From positions 1 through 61,112 of the forward strand of contig NZ_LHZA01000144.1 in NCBI RefSeq assembly GCF_001580535.1: 61,112 bases of DNA. Reading direction: 5' to 3'. The notes beneath the pieces were generated by a model. That model made no database searches. It worked only from the letters and a program-made list of their open reading frames with translations, and was not told the DNA's origin. Of this stretch, positions 1-9,287 are shown piece after piece. Source of the stretch: Acetobacter cerevisiae. GTDB lineage: Bacteria > Pseudomonadota > Alphaproteobacteria > Acetobacterales > Acetobacteraceae. A program made the position numbers and the translations under genes. The first letter of the stretch is position 1; each line of letters starts with the position of its first letter.

Positions 1-91
1 AGATTGAGAGGAAAACGCTCTAGGTTATTTTGCGTCGCTCAAGACCTCTCGCGGGGCGCAAGGTTTTGTTTCCGCGTTTCTTCATGTGAGC

Positions 92-478
92 TTAACGGGC
101 TTTTTCCGGGTTGAGCAGAGATTTGCACTGCACATAGGTCTCCTTGTGCCGGAAGACGAACAGCAGATAATAATCCAGTGCGCGGCTGCGGCGTTTGGAT
201 GTGTGCGTGTAGAACGGGAAGACATCAAACGGGCCTTCATACCCCGGGGGAATGGGGTCCTGCTCCAGAATGGTTTTAACGCGGAACAGCGGGATATAAA
301 TATGCGTAGCCCCGGCATTGCGGCGCACGTGCCAGAGGTTCTTGCGGAACTTCTTCAGCCGGTCGGGCAGAATGAAGATCATGTTCTCTTCAATAAAGCT
401 TTCGTCCGGGGTGCTGTTGCGCAGGTAGCGCATGTCATCGGGCATATCACAGAAAAAATTATAGCCCTGAATAATCAT
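92..478 (-). CDS. Hypothetical protein, 128 aa
   Basis: I do not recognise a family. The protein is rich in aromatic and basic residues and has no signal peptide or membrane segment, so it is probably cytoplasmic. It was chosen over the overlapping plus-strand frame (86-508) because its composition looks protein-like and because the next gene (521-778) runs the same way about 40 bases upstream, suggesting a two-gene minus-strand unit. The ATG has only a weak purine-rich stretch (AGAAAG) upstream. The C-terminus lies near the window edge but the stop codon is inside the window. Confidence 0.6.
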   Translation of the reverse strand: MIIQGYNFFCDMPDDMRYLRNSTPDESFIEENMIFILPDRLKKFRKNLWHVRRNAGATHIYIPLFRVKTILEQDPIPPGYEGPFDVFPFYTHTSKRRSRALDYYLLFVFRHKETYVQCKSLLNPEKAR

Positions 479-520
479 GATGGTCTTTCTGGCTGGTCTG
501 TCTGGTAGGAGTGGCCGCGG

Positions 521-778
521 TTAGCGCAGGCCGCCATAGGGGTCATCGTGCACGGTCTCTGCCTTCTGGCCGCGCTTGCGATGCCTGAGATAAAGCACGA
601 GACCGAGCGGCACAATCAGCAGGGTGCTGTAATGGCTCAGGTTCGGCCATTTTGAACTATGCAGCAGGATATCCGTGGCCTGCCCGGCACAATAGATCCC
701 GCCTGCCAGGGTGCCCGCAGCCAGCAGCAGGCTGAACACACCGATGGCGATTTTCTGCGCGATGCTGTTTTCAGGCAT
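521..778 (-). CDS. Small inner-membrane protein, 85 aa
   Basis: There are two hydrophobic segments, at about residues 8-30 and 45-62. They are followed by a positively charged stretch (RHRKRGQ) and an acidic tail, which suggests a two-pass membrane protein with a cytoplasmic C-terminus. No family was recognised. It probably shares a transcript with the hypothetical gene just downstream (92-478). Confidence 0.6.
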   Translation of the reverse strand: MPENSIAQKIAIGVFSLLLAAGTLAGGIYCAGQATDILLHSSKWPNLSHYSTLLIVPLGLVLYLRHRKRGQKAETVHDDPYGGLR

Positions 779-986
779 GGAGCCCTCCCCTGTGGTTTTG
801 CCGGCTGGACGGATGCGGGCAGCCTATCACGGCAGGCGTGGGGGCGTCACGGTTGAGGGGCTATGCGCCCGGACGATGGTGTGACGATAGCGCAACGGAG
901 TGAGCACACCGGCGTTAGAGGCAGGCTGGCCCTGTTGTGTGAAATGGCAGTAGGATGGGGCAACGGCACAGGCCGACCAGAGGACT

Positions 987-1877
987 ATGAGGAACCAGAT
1001 GCACAGCACGGAAACAGGCGCACAGGCCACAGCACGACAGACGCGAACTGAGCGCGCTGAACAGACAGCGCGGCGTGGCCTGCGGCGCGGCGCAACGGGT
1101 GGCGTGCTGGCGCTTGGGCTGGCCGGTGTGCTGGCGGGCTGTGCGGGGCAGACGGCCACGCAGCCGGTAGCGACCTCTGGCAAGCCGGACGGGATTTATC
1201 AGGCCTCTGGCAATGAGCCCTCCTGGAACATGACGCTGGCGCAGAACATGCTGACGCTGGAAACGCCGGACGGGCCGCGTATGGCCGGGCCGGTTTTGCA
1301 TGCGCATGCGGAAGGCGGGAACCGCACTTATGAAGCAAAAGCGATGCAGGTGGAGATTACCGCCAAAACCTGCTCCGACAGCATGAGCGGCCAGAGTTAT
1401 GCGGACACGGTGCGGATTGTGACACAGGGCCGCACCCTGACCGGCTGTGGCGGTACGCCGCTGGCCCCGACCAACCTGAACGGCACGCGCTGGGTCGTGA
1501 CGGCACTGGACGGGCACCGGCTGGCCGATGGCAGCAAGCCGCCCTCTGACACGGACCGCACCACGGATGAACCGGGCCTGAAAGCCGGAGCACCGGACAT
1601 GGCCCCGACGCTGGATATTAATGGCAGCGGCAAGATTTCCGGCTCTGACGGGTGCAACCGTTATGTGGGTGGGCTGGAATTTGGCAAGGATGGGCGCGTA
1701 AAGGCCTCAGCGCAGGGGGGCATCAGCACCATGATGGCCTGCCCCGGCCGACAGGATACGATAGCCCGGCAGTTCTCCGCCCTGACCCGTGCTGTGACGC
1801 ACTGGCGGACGGACGGGAACGTGCTGGTGTTAGAGACGGGTGATAAGAAAACTGTGCGGTTGCGGCAGGTTTTTTAA
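987..1877 (+). CDS. META-domain lipoprotein (HslJ-like)
   Basis: This is a predicted lipoprotein. A long basic N-terminus leads to a hydrophobic stretch ending in the lipobox LAGC, with the lipidated Cys at residue 52. Residues 65-155 resemble the COG3650-type beta domain (EPSWN near the start). Residues 165-290 form a META/HslJ domain, recognised from GTRWVVTALDG, the SGSDGCNRYVGG motif and MMACP. Proteins of this family are envelope-associated and stress-linked, but their biochemical role is not settled. The native start may be the ATG at 999 or further inside, because 45 residues before the hydrophobic core is long for a lipoprotein signal. Confidence 0.8.
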   Translation: MRNQMHSTETGAQATARQTRTERAEQTARRGLRRGATGGVLALGLAGVLAGCAGQTATQPVATSGKPDGIYQASGNEPSWNMTLAQNMLTLETPDGPRMAGPVLHAHAEGGNRTYEAKAMQVEITAKTCSDSMSGQSYADTVRIVTQGRTLTGCGGTPLAPTNLNGTRWVVTALDGHRLADGSKPPSDTDRTTDEPGLKAGAPDMAPTLDINGSGKISGSDGCNRYVGGLEFGKDGRVKASAQGGISTMMACPGRQDTIARQFSALTRAVTHWRTDGNVLVLETGDKKTVRLRQVF

Positions 1878-1882
1878 GGAAA

Positions 1883-3181
1883 TCAGGCCCCGCTGCGGGC
1901 TGCCATGGCGGCGGCGCGGGCGGCGGCTTTTTCTTCTTCGGTCCAGATTTTGCGTTCACGGACTTTCTGCGGCTTGATCTGTTTGACCGGGCCGCCACCG
2001 AGGACGGGGGCGCGTTTGGTGGAGGTGCGGGCGTCTTCCGAATGCCAGGCGTGGTCTGTGTTGACTGTCAGAGTGCAGCCAATTTCACGCTCGACATCAT
2101 GCAGCCAGGCGCGCTGCTCGGCATCGCACAGGGTAATGGCGTAACCGCTGCGCCCTGCCCGGCCTGTACGGCCAATACGGTGGACGTAGCTTTCCGGCAG
2201 GCTGGGCAGGTCGTGATTGAAAACATGCGTGACGGTATCAACATCAATGCCGCGGGCCGCAATATCGGTTGCCACCAGAACCTGTGCGGTGCCGGCGCGG
2301 AAGGCGTCCAGAGCGCGTTCCCGCTGACCCTGTGACTTGTTGCCGTGCAGGGCTTCCGCCGAAATACCGGCCTCGGTGATGAAGGCGCAGACCTCGTTGG
2401 CGATATTCTTTTGCAGGGTGAAGACCACGGCCTGACCCATGCCGGGTGTACGCAGCAGTTCCAGCAGGGCTTCTTTCTTGTGGGCTGCATCCATGAACAT
2501 GACGGACTGCTCGATGCGGTCCACCGTGGTGGAGGGCGGCGCGATTTCGACATTGGCTGGATTTTGCAGCAGGCTTTCGGCCAGCGCTGCAATGGATTTC
2601 GGCATTGTTGCAGAGAGCAGAATGGTGTGGCGCTCTTTGGGCAGGGTGGCGACAATGCGTTCGATGGGTTTTGCAAAGCCCATATCGAGCATCTGGTCGG
2701 CTTCATCCAGCACCAGAGCTTCAAGCTGGGAGAGGTCACATTCGCCCTGCGTCACCAGATCCAGCAGGCGGCCGGGGGCGGCGACGATGACGTCCACGCC
2801 GTTTTTCAGCGCATTGATCTGATGCATCGGGCTGACACCACCGAAGATGGTGGTGACGGTGAACGGCAGATGCCGCCCGAAATTTTCAAACCCATCGGCA
2901 ATCTGAGAGACCAGTTCCCGCGTGGGGGCCAGAACCAGCACACGTGCGCCACGTTTGGGGACCGGACGCGGGTTTTGTGCCATGCGGTGCAGTAGCGGCA
3001 ACACGAAAGAGGCGGTTTTACCGGTGCCGGTCTGCGCCATGCCGAGCAGATCCCGCCCTTCCAGCAGCAGCGGAATGGACTGGGCCTGAATGGGCGTGGG
3101 GGTGGTGTAGCCTGTCTCGGCCAGGGCATCCTGCAGGGGCTGCGCCAGAGGGAGATCGGCAAATGTAATAGACGGGGACAT
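1883..3181 (-). CDS. DEAD-box ATP-dependent RNA helicase, RhlE-like
   Basis: All the helicase motifs of the family are visible in order: the Q-motif region (GYTTPTPIQ), motif I AQTGTGKT, Ia PTREL, Ib APGR, II DEAD, III SAT, V ATDIAARGID and VI HRIGRTGR. A basic Lys/Arg-rich tail follows, typical of RhlE-type enzymes that remodel rRNA or mRNA duplexes in the cytoplasm. The frame is open for 32 more codons upstream, but the ATG at 3181 is preferred: GGAGG lies 10 bases before it and the protein then begins MSPSITFADL, the usual helicase N-terminus. It converges with the META gene, with 5 bases between their stops. Confidence 0.95.
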   Translation of the reverse strand: MSPSITFADLPLAQPLQDALAETGYTTPTPIQAQSIPLLLEGRDLLGMAQTGTGKTASFVLPLLHRMAQNPRPVPKRGARVLVLAPTRELVSQIADGFENFGRHLPFTVTTIFGGVSPMHQINALKNGVDVIVAAPGRLLDLVTQGECDLSQLEALVLDEADQMLDMGFAKPIERIVATLPKERHTILLSATMPKSIAALAESLLQNPANVEIAPPSTTVDRIEQSVMFMDAAHKKEALLELLRTPGMGQAVVFTLQKNIANEVCAFITEAGISAEALHGNKSQGQRERALDAFRAGTAQVLVATDIAARGIDVDTVTHVFNHDLPSLPESYVHRIGRTGRAGRSGYAITLCDAEQRAWLHDVEREIGCTLTVNTDHAWHSEDARTSTKRAPVLGGGPVKQIKPQKVRERKIWTEEEKAAARAAAMAARSGA

Positions 3182-3324
3182 GCGGGCAGCGCCTCCGGCG
3201 CTCAATAAGGCTGCGCCGGGTAGGGCATCGCGTGTTTGGAACGGGAGCTTTTTACGGGTGGGGAGAACGGGCGTCAACAGAGGGTATGGGGGGGATGCAG
3301 AATGATGTGGTGTTTATTTTGGTA

Positions 3325-3342
3325 ATTTGCTAAATAGCGAAT
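3325..3342. promoter_or_regulatory. Probable SdpR/ArsR-type operator
   Basis: An 18-base inverted repeat has arms ATTTGCTA and TAGCGAAT around AA, with one mismatch. It ends one base before the ATG of the ArsR-family gene. Position and symmetry fit an autoregulatory operator for a dimeric winged-helix repressor. Binding is inferred. Confidence 0.55.
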
Positions 3343-3343
3343 C

Positions 3344-3655
3344 ATGAATGATGTGTTTAAAGCCCTTGCTGACCCGACCCGCCGCGCCATTCTGGAAATG
3401 CTGCGCGCGCGGGAGATGACGGCTGGCGACATTGCAGACTGCTTTACCCTCGCCAAGCCGACCCTTTCCGGGCATCTGGCCGTATTGCTTGCGGCGGACC
3501 TTGTGCATCGGGAACGGATTGGCACAACTTTAGTCTATCACCTCAAACTTTCGGTGTTGGAAGAGGCTTGGCTGCGGCTTGCTTCCACCATGCGCCTGGG
3601 AAAGAGTGACCCCTCATGCAGCACAGATACGGCCCCCGCCTCTCCTTCGCGCTGA
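3344..3655 (+). CDS. sdpR: ArsR/SdpR-family transcriptional repressor
   Basis: A 103-residue winged-helix protein. It opens MNDVFKALADPTRRAILEML, the classic ArsR first helix, and continues with a helix-turn-helix (AGDIADCFTLAKPTLSGHL) and a beta wing (RERIGTTLVYHL). No metal-binding Cys/His cluster is visible, and the partner gene encodes an SdpI homologue, so it belongs to the SdpR-like, non-metal group. The last 40 bases overlap the sdpI-like gene in another frame, which implies translational coupling. The palindrome just before its start suggests it represses its own operon. Confidence 0.85.
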   Translation: MNDVFKALADPTRRAILEMLRAREMTAGDIADCFTLAKPTLSGHLAVLLAADLVHRERIGTTLVYHLKLSVLEEAWLRLASTMRLGKSDPSCSTDTAPASPSR

Positions 3656-4278
3656 TTGCGGCAACGGCTGCCATTGGTCTGGTTATCCTCTGGCTTGCCC
3701 CGGCGGATGCGCTGGTGCCGGTCCATTTTTCCGGCCGGTGGGTGCCTGATCGGTTTGCGACGCCCCTGCATGGGATTTCGATATGGATCGGGTTGCTGAG
3801 CGCGCTGTGGCTTGTGTTTTTTGGCATCCAATACTGCTTTCGGTCCGACACCGGTTTGCAGGCGTCTCTGCCGGTTTATGATCTGGCGTGGATTACGCTC
3901 ACAGCATCTCTTTGTGCTCTGGCTGTTGGGGCCATGGAGTATGCGGTGGGGATTAAAGTTGCTTTGGGGTCCCTCAATGCTGTGATGACCGGGGTTTTCT
4001 TACTGGTTGTTGGGAACTGTCTGGGGAAAATCCGGCCCAATAGTCTGGTGGGTATTCGCACCCCGTGGACAAAAGCCAATGCACGGGTTTGGGACCGCAC
4101 GCATCGGGCCTGTGGACCGCTGTTTATTCTTGCAGGTGTCGGGTTGATTGCTGCCGGTTTTGGGATGCTCGGCCGACCGGTGGATCTGAAACTTATCAAT
4201 TGTGTCATGCTGGGGATGCTTGCGTTTTGCTATGGTCTTTCATGGCTCTACTGGCGGCAGGAAAAGACGCGTGGGTGA
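3616..4278 (+). CDS. sdpI: SdpI/DUF1648-family membrane protein
   Basis: A 220-residue, six-helix-like inner-membrane protein. The N-terminal half carries the DUF1648 signature (VPVHFSGRWVPDRFATP after the first helix). The C-terminal half carries the SdpI core (GKIRPNSLVGIRTPWTKAN and VWDRTHRACGP). In Bacillus subtilis SdpI gives immunity to the SdpC toxin and sequesters SdpR at the membrane. Here sdpR and sdpI homologues sit together, but no SdpC-like toxin is visible. The start overlaps the end of sdpR, and the end overlaps the following peptidase gene by 8 bases. Confidence 0.85.
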   Translation: MQHRYGPRLSFALIAATAAIGLVILWLAPADALVPVHFSGRWVPDRFATPLHGISIWIGLLSALWLVFFGIQYCFRSDTGLQASLPVYDLAWITLTASLCALAVGAMEYAVGIKVALGSLNAVMTGVFLLVVGNCLGKIRPNSLVGIRTPWTKANARVWDRTHRACGPLFILAGVGLIAAGFGMLGRPVDLKLINCVMLGMLAFCYGLSWLYWRQEKTRG

Positions 4279-5641
4279 ACTGAAGAGGCTGGTTCTTCCG
4301 GTGGGTGCAGGTGGGCTTTTGATGGGTCCAACACAGGGGTTTGCGAACCCCGTGCAGTGGGAACTGTTTGACCCGCAGCATCAGTTTGCGTTGTCTGAGG
4401 GGGCACCCTGCCCGGATGGAGAAAAAGCGGTGGTGCTGCACTCTGCCACCGCCAGTCCGACGCAATATGCTGTGACGCAGACTGCGCTTTCAACAGATGG
4501 TTTGCAGAACAAGGTGTTGCGCCTGCGTGCGCAACTGAGCGTGCAGGATGTGCAGGCAGGCGCTGGTCTGTGGATGACGCTTTATGACGGCACAAAGCAG
4601 ATCGGGTTTAGAAATACGCAAAAGGACATGGTGCGTGGGCAAAGTGTGACCCGCATGCAGGAGATGGTGGTGTGGGTGCCGCCGCAGGCGACACGGGTTG
4701 TTTATGGTGTGCTGCTGCGTGGACCGGGGACAGTGACCGCTTGCGGGCTGCATGTTGGGCCGGTTGTGCCCGCGGGAAAACAGAATGCTGATCAGTCTGT
4801 TGCTGTGCAGACCATGGCTTTTGCAATCAATACCATGCGCACACAGGCGCTGCATGCATCTTTGATTGACTGGGAGAGCCGCACGCCGCCTTTGCTGGAA
4901 CTGGCCAGAGTGGGGTCGGCTGATGATCTTTATGCCGAGATCCGGACTCTGCTTGCTGACCTGCATGATGGGCATAGTTTTGTGATGCCGCCTGATACGG
5001 TGCGCAAGCTGGCCGCGCAACCTGAGCAGATGCCAGTCTTTACGAAAAAAGCGCCTGATATTGGAAGCATTTCACTCCCCTTTTTGATGTCTCATTCTGC
5101 TGAAGGGATGAAAGAATTTTCCCGCACGGGGCAGCAGATTTTTGCGCAGGCTGCTGCTATGCGCGGGTGGATTGTGGATCTGCGCCACGATAGAGGCGGG
5201 AATATGTGGCCGATGGTGCAGGCGTTGAGGCCGTTGCTTGGCAGTGGGGAGCTGGGCTTTTTTGAAGACAGGGCGGGCAAACGCTCTGCCCCTTGGCGAG
5301 CCGTGGCGCAAGGCGTGGTTCCGCAGGACGATGGACCGGATTTGTCCCACGTGCCGGTGGCGGTTCTGCTTGGCCCGCAGACCGCCAGCGCGGGGGAAGC
5401 GGTGGCGATTGCGCTAAAGGGGCGGCCTAACACGCGGTTTTTTGGGACCGCCACGCATGGTCAGACCAGTGGGAACAAGAGCTTCACCCTGCCTGATGGT
5501 GGGAGGCTGGCAGTGGCCGCAGAGTTTGAACTGGACCGGACGGGCAAGCGGTATGAGGGGCCGGTTCAGCCGGATGTGGTGGAGGCTGATCCTGATGCTG
5601 CCGAGCGGGCGGCGGAAGTGTGGTTGCGGCAGGGGTTTTAG
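4271..5641 (+). CDS. Secreted S41-family (C-terminal processing-type) peptidase
   Basis: A protein of about 456 residues with an N-terminal hydrophobic export signal (residues 5-25, ending near GFANP). A beta-rich region of unknown role covers residues 30-165, and an S41 peptidase domain covers about 190-450. Family hallmarks are LHDGHSFV, DLRHDRGGNM and TASAGE, where the Ser is the expected nucleophile. No PDZ domain is seen. The GTG at 4271 is preferred over the open frame back to 4202 because AGGA precedes it by 8 bases and it leaves a proper signal peptide. It overlaps the sdpI stop and so forms the third gene of the operon. Confidence 0.8.
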   Translation: MGELKRLVLPVGAGGLLMGPTQGFANPVQWELFDPQHQFALSEGAPCPDGEKAVVLHSATASPTQYAVTQTALSTDGLQNKVLRLRAQLSVQDVQAGAGLWMTLYDGTKQIGFRNTQKDMVRGQSVTRMQEMVVWVPPQATRVVYGVLLRGPGTVTACGLHVGPVVPAGKQNADQSVAVQTMAFAINTMRTQALHASLIDWESRTPPLLELARVGSADDLYAEIRTLLADLHDGHSFVMPPDTVRKLAAQPEQMPVFTKKAPDIGSISLPFLMSHSAEGMKEFSRTGQQIFAQAAAMRGWIVDLRHDRGGNMWPMVQALRPLLGSGELGFFEDRAGKRSAPWRAVAQGVVPQDDGPDLSHVPVAVLLGPQTASAGEAVAIALKGRPNTRFFGTATHGQTSGNKSFTLPDGGRLAVAAEFELDRTGKRYEGPVQPDVVEADPDAAERAAEVWLRQGF

Positions 5642-5666
5642 GGCGGGTCAGCAAGAGGGTGTTGCG

Positions 5667-6233
5667 TTAACGCGTGCTTTTTAAAATGCGGGCCGGGTTG
5701 CCTGCGACGGTTACACCTGCGGGCACGTTGCGCGTGACGACGCTGCCTGCGCCGATGATGGCGCTATCTCCAATTGTGATACCAGGCAGGATGATGGCCC
5801 CGCCACCAATCCAGACAGTCTGACCGATAGTGACGGGGCGGCCAGACTCAAGAAGCTGGCGGCGTAAGGCTGGGTCTCGCGGGTGGTCCGCTGCAAGAAT
5901 TTGCACGCCGGGACCAATTTGTGTGCCGTGGCCGATATGGACGGGCGCGATATCCAGAATGACACAGCCAAAATTCAGAAAAACATTATCGCCCAGGAAA
6001 ATATTAAAACCATAATCACAATGGAACGGTGCGCGCACCGAGACATTTTCCCCCACCGCGCCAAGCTGTTGCCGCAGGGCCTGCGTGCGCTCTGCCTCTG
6101 GTGCGGTGCTGGCGGCGTTGTATTCGGCCAGCCATGCGGCGCACCGGGCCATGTCCTGCACCAGTTCCGGGTCACTCGCGCGATAGAGCTCGCCGGCCAG
6201 CATTTTCTGTTTTTCGGTCATGAGGGAAATCAT
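5667..6233 (-). CDS. maa: Maltose/sugar O-acetyltransferase (Maa family, left-handed beta-helix)
   Basis: A 188-residue hexapeptide-repeat acetyltransferase. The N-terminal Maa domain (MLAGELYRASDPEL) precedes repeated I-G-x4 turns (VHIGHGTQIGPGVQI, VTIGQTVWIGGGAIILPG, ITIGDSAIIGAGSVV). The catalytic His of this family corresponds to AADHP. It probably acetylates a sugar from acetyl-CoA in the cytoplasm; the substrate cannot be read from sequence. The first ATG (6233) overlaps the stop of the upstream DUF1349 gene as ATGA, suggesting coupling. The internal ATG at 6221 is an alternative start. Confidence 0.88.
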   Translation of the reverse strand: MISLMTEKQKMLAGELYRASDPELVQDMARCAAWLAEYNAASTAPEAERTQALRQQLGAVGENVSVRAPFHCDYGFNIFLGDNVFLNFGCVILDIAPVHIGHGTQIGPGVQILAADHPRDPALRRQLLESGRPVTIGQTVWIGGGAIILPGITIGDSAIIGAGSVVTRNVPAGVTVAGNPARILKSTR

Positions 6234-6832
6234 GTCAGATCATGCAGGGCTTTGCCAAGGGGAGCGCCCAGAGACCACTCTGAAAACTGCACCTTGAGGC
6301 CAGCACGCTCCGGGGTGCAGCACATGGGGCCGACCAGATAAGACGCGGCCTGTGGAAACGGTGCCAGACGCACAAGCGGCCAGAATTTGCCATCTGCCGA
6401 CACCTGAAGGCGCAAAACGCCATTTGCGACGGTTGCCCGCATCCAGAAATCCTTTGGGTTGCCCTCATAAGGAGCGGTGGCCCAGTCCGAACAGCCGTTT
6501 GTCAGAACGCTGCTAAGCATGGCGCGGCCATCTGACAGTTCGATCCCGGCTTTGACCCAGCGGCTTTCATCAACACGGACCATGATGCCAGCCTGATCAT
6601 ACAATTGTTCATACTCTGCACGAATCCGAAGCTGAGCTGTGAAGCTTCCCAGTGCCGGCATACCGTAAAAATGGCCGCTGTCACGCGTAAAGCCATAAAA
6701 CGTTTCACGCCAGAAATCCGATCCTTCATCGGTTATCATCTCGAGCGTTTCCGGCGTGAGGGTGCTTTGGTGCGGTTTATTCAGCCAGATGCCGCCATGC
6801 CAGAGGGACTGTTTTTCTGCTTCTGACGTCAT
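6230..6832 (-). CDS. DUF1349-family protein
   Basis: A 200-residue cytoplasmic protein of the DUF1349, concanavalin A-like beta-sandwich family. Typical features are DFWRETFYGFTRDSGHF near the start, DQAGIMVRVDESRWVKAG in the middle and DFWMRATVANGVLRLQVS later. Function in this family is unproven, although the fold suggests glycan binding. The ATG at 6832 begins MTSEAEKQ and has AGGGAAG upstream; the frame is open further up but those codons look non-coding. It is coupled to the maa gene by an ATGA overlap, which hints at a shared carbohydrate-related role. Confidence 0.8.
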   Translation of the reverse strand: MTSEAEKQSLWHGGIWLNKPHQSTLTPETLEMITDEGSDFWRETFYGFTRDSGHFYGMPALGSFTAQLRIRAEYEQLYDQAGIMVRVDESRWVKAGIELSDGRAMLSSVLTNGCSDWATAPYEGNPKDFWMRATVANGVLRLQVSADGKFWPLVRLAPFPQAASYLVGPMCCTPERAGLKVQFSEWSLGAPLGKALHDLT

Positions 6833-6994
6833 GGCGGGGGCTTCCCTGTGTTGGTGAGCACTTGGTCTATCGGGACTTTGATAGGCACGTGTCAGAGTGC
6901 CCTCTCTCCTTTTGGAAAGCAACTGACAGGGCCCCTGCTTTAAGGTGTCCGCCATGCAGCATTTCCATCGATACTGTATAGCGTTCGATAGTTT

Positions 6995-9238
6995 TCAGAA
7001 ATTCGCCGTGACGGAGAAGCGGGCGGAGCGGGGTTCGAGGGGGTGGTAGGTGGCGCCGGTTTCGACGCGGGATGTGGGGGTCATGCGGTAATCGTAGGCG
7101 TATTGGGAGGCGGAGGCGTGGGTGTTGGTCAGGTTGTAGATGCTGGCCTGTACCTGAAGGTATTTTGTGATGTGGTAGCCGACATCCATGTTCACCTCCT
7201 TATAGCCGTGGGAGCGCAGGGAGTTATCTTCGATTAAGGGGTAGGAACCGAGCCAGCGGAACTGCACACCACCGAAAAAGCCGCTGGGGTGTTCCGCCAG
7301 CAGGCCGAAGGAACCGATGAAGTTAGGGGCGTTGGCCACATAGCGCCCCGGCAGGCCATAGAGGCCGGGATTGCCGGTGAAATAGCGGGCGTGGGTGGAA
7401 GCAATATCTGCGTTGAGTTCCAGCCAGGGCAGCGGGTGATACTGGCCGGAGAGTTCAAACCCCTGCCTGCGGCTGGGGGCACCGGCATCGTTCACGCCTT
7501 CATCCGCGTCGTAAGTGAGTTCTGAACTGAAATCGATGCGGAAAAAGGCGGCCTGCAGGTTCAGTTTTGGGATAATGTTGGTGCGGACGCCCAGTTCCTC
7601 ACTGGTGGCACGGGTCATGAACGGGGTGGCGATGGCACCGTTGGCAATGCCATCAGTCGGCACGGTACCAAGGACGGCGCGGATATCGTTAGAATGGTAG
7701 CCCTGCCCTGCGCTGATATAAAATTCCGTTTTATACCACGGGCCGAAAATCAGGCTGCCTTTGGGCTGAAAAAGCCACTGATGCACACGGCCCCTATAAC
7801 CGGAAACGAGGCTGTGATCTGAGCCTCCGTAATAATCGCCACGCAGGCCAACAACGGTACGCAGCCAGGGCAGCCAGTGGGTGATGTTCTGGCCGAACAG
7901 ACCGACATTGCCTTGTGAGACGTTATCCGCATTACAGACATACTGGCCGGTGGGCACGCTGCTATCCGGGCAATCGGGCAGGACTTTGCGCTGGCGGGTG
8001 TGGCGACGGTCGATATAAATGCTGTCCCAGCGGCCTTGTACGCCAAAAATGGTGTCTGTAGCGCGGTGCAGGAAGATGTCGTGCCGCTGGTATGCCGATG
8101 TGCCGCCAAAGGTGGTGCGGGTTTCGTCCTGCTGTTCCTGATCGCCATTGATGGGGTCGTTCAGATAATGGCTAAAATCGTTCCATAGGGTCAGGCGGCT
8201 ATGCACGACGTAAAGCGATGTTTTGAGCTGCCAGTTATCGTTATGCAGAATATGATGCGCGGAAACGCTGAACCGTTCGGAATAGCCGCCGTCGCTTGGG
8301 TCCAGAGAGCCGTAACGGCTGATGAGGCCTTTCTGGTAGGCCTCCAGAGGCTGGTCGGTCGTGTTGTTCCATTGGCCTCGGTAATACAGGCCGGTCAGGT
8401 TGAATTTGGTGTGTTCTGTGGTGTGGGTGTAGCGCGCGGCGGATTTGATGCCCCGGAAGTTGTCCGGGTGCGCCCACGGGCCGTTCAGATGGTCGATTGA
8501 GAAAGCGCCAAGCAGTTTATCGCCATTTTTGAAGTGCGCTGTATCGCCAATAAAGGCATGTTCATCGCCCAGTGTGCCGAGACTGCCAGAAGCCTGCCCG
8601 CGCAGGTCATCCGTTAAGCGGATATGGTCGGACCCGACGACGCCGAAGTCCCCGACATCCGCGTAAAAGGGGCCTTTGGTGTAGTCGATGCCCTGTGCGA
8701 GTTCCGGCATGAGGAAATTGACATCTGTATAGCCCTGCCCGTGGGCGTGGGTGGGTTCATTAACCGGGATATCATCCACAAAACTGGCGAGATCTGTGCC
8801 GTGGTCCAGATTGAAGCCGCGGAGAAGATACTGGTTGGCCTTGCCCTCGCCCGAATGCGCGGTGACGACCAGACCGGGGACAGATTCCAGCAACTGCCCC
8901 ACTCGATAAACCGGCCGCAGGCGGAGTTCCTTGGCGGTAATGCTGCCCTGACTGGCCGTGAGCGCGCGGCCCATGGGATCTGTATGTGAGGCGATGACCT
9001 GAAGATGCTCTTCCCCGTGGGCCTCGGTTGTTTTGTGGCCGATGAGTTTTTGGGGTGACCCTGCCGGCGTGATGGGAGGCGTGACCGGGGAGGCGCGGCG
9101 GGCTGCATCTTTGGATGGCGTAGGTTTTGCAGACGGTGCGGCGTGTGCGGTGGTGGTGAAGGCAGAGGCGCAGAGGAGCGCGACGATAAACGGAGAGCGT
9201 CCGCGCCGGACAGGACGCAGAGACACAACGTGACCCAT
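6995..9238 (-). CDS. TonB-dependent outer-membrane receptor under B12 riboswitch control
   Basis: A 747-residue receptor with a signal peptide (hydrophobic core FIVALLCASAF, cleavage after AHA), a TonB plug domain (residues about 110-225, including VGQLLESVPGLVVTAHSG and YLLRGFNLDHGTD) and a large beta-barrel ending in aromatic Phe (SVTANF). The transport ligand cannot be read from the protein. However, a cobalamin riboswitch lies directly upstream, so the likely cargo is cobalamin or another corrinoid. It is larger than Escherichia coli BtuB. GGGGA lies about 6 bases before the ATG, next to riboswitch sequence that may sequester it. Confidence 0.9.
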   Translation of the reverse strand: MGHVVSLRPVRRGRSPFIVALLCASAFTTTAHAAPSAKPTPSKDAARRASPVTPPITPAGSPQKLIGHKTTEAHGEEHLQVIASHTDPMGRALTASQGSITAKELRLRPVYRVGQLLESVPGLVVTAHSGEGKANQYLLRGFNLDHGTDLASFVDDIPVNEPTHAHGQGYTDVNFLMPELAQGIDYTKGPFYADVGDFGVVGSDHIRLTDDLRGQASGSLGTLGDEHAFIGDTAHFKNGDKLLGAFSIDHLNGPWAHPDNFRGIKSAARYTHTTEHTKFNLTGLYYRGQWNNTTDQPLEAYQKGLISRYGSLDPSDGGYSERFSVSAHHILHNDNWQLKTSLYVVHSRLTLWNDFSHYLNDPINGDQEQQDETRTTFGGTSAYQRHDIFLHRATDTIFGVQGRWDSIYIDRRHTRQRKVLPDCPDSSVPTGQYVCNADNVSQGNVGLFGQNITHWLPWLRTVVGLRGDYYGGSDHSLVSGYRGRVHQWLFQPKGSLIFGPWYKTEFYISAGQGYHSNDIRAVLGTVPTDGIANGAIATPFMTRATSEELGVRTNIIPKLNLQAAFFRIDFSSELTYDADEGVNDAGAPSRRQGFELSGQYHPLPWLELNADIASTHARYFTGNPGLYGLPGRYVANAPNFIGSFGLLAEHPSGFFGGVQFRWLGSYPLIEDNSLRSHGYKEVNMDVGYHITKYLQVQASIYNLTNTHASASQYAYDYRMTPTSRVETGATYHPLEPRSARFSVTANF

Positions 9239-9287
9239 AACTGTTCCCCGATATCCGGCTCACCCCGTCCGGCTATCATGACTGAGC

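Noticed and set aside
86..508. 140-codon plus-strand frame over the first gene
   Set aside because: Its composition looks like an antisense shadow of the minus-strand frame 92-478, and the neighbouring gene runs on the minus strand.
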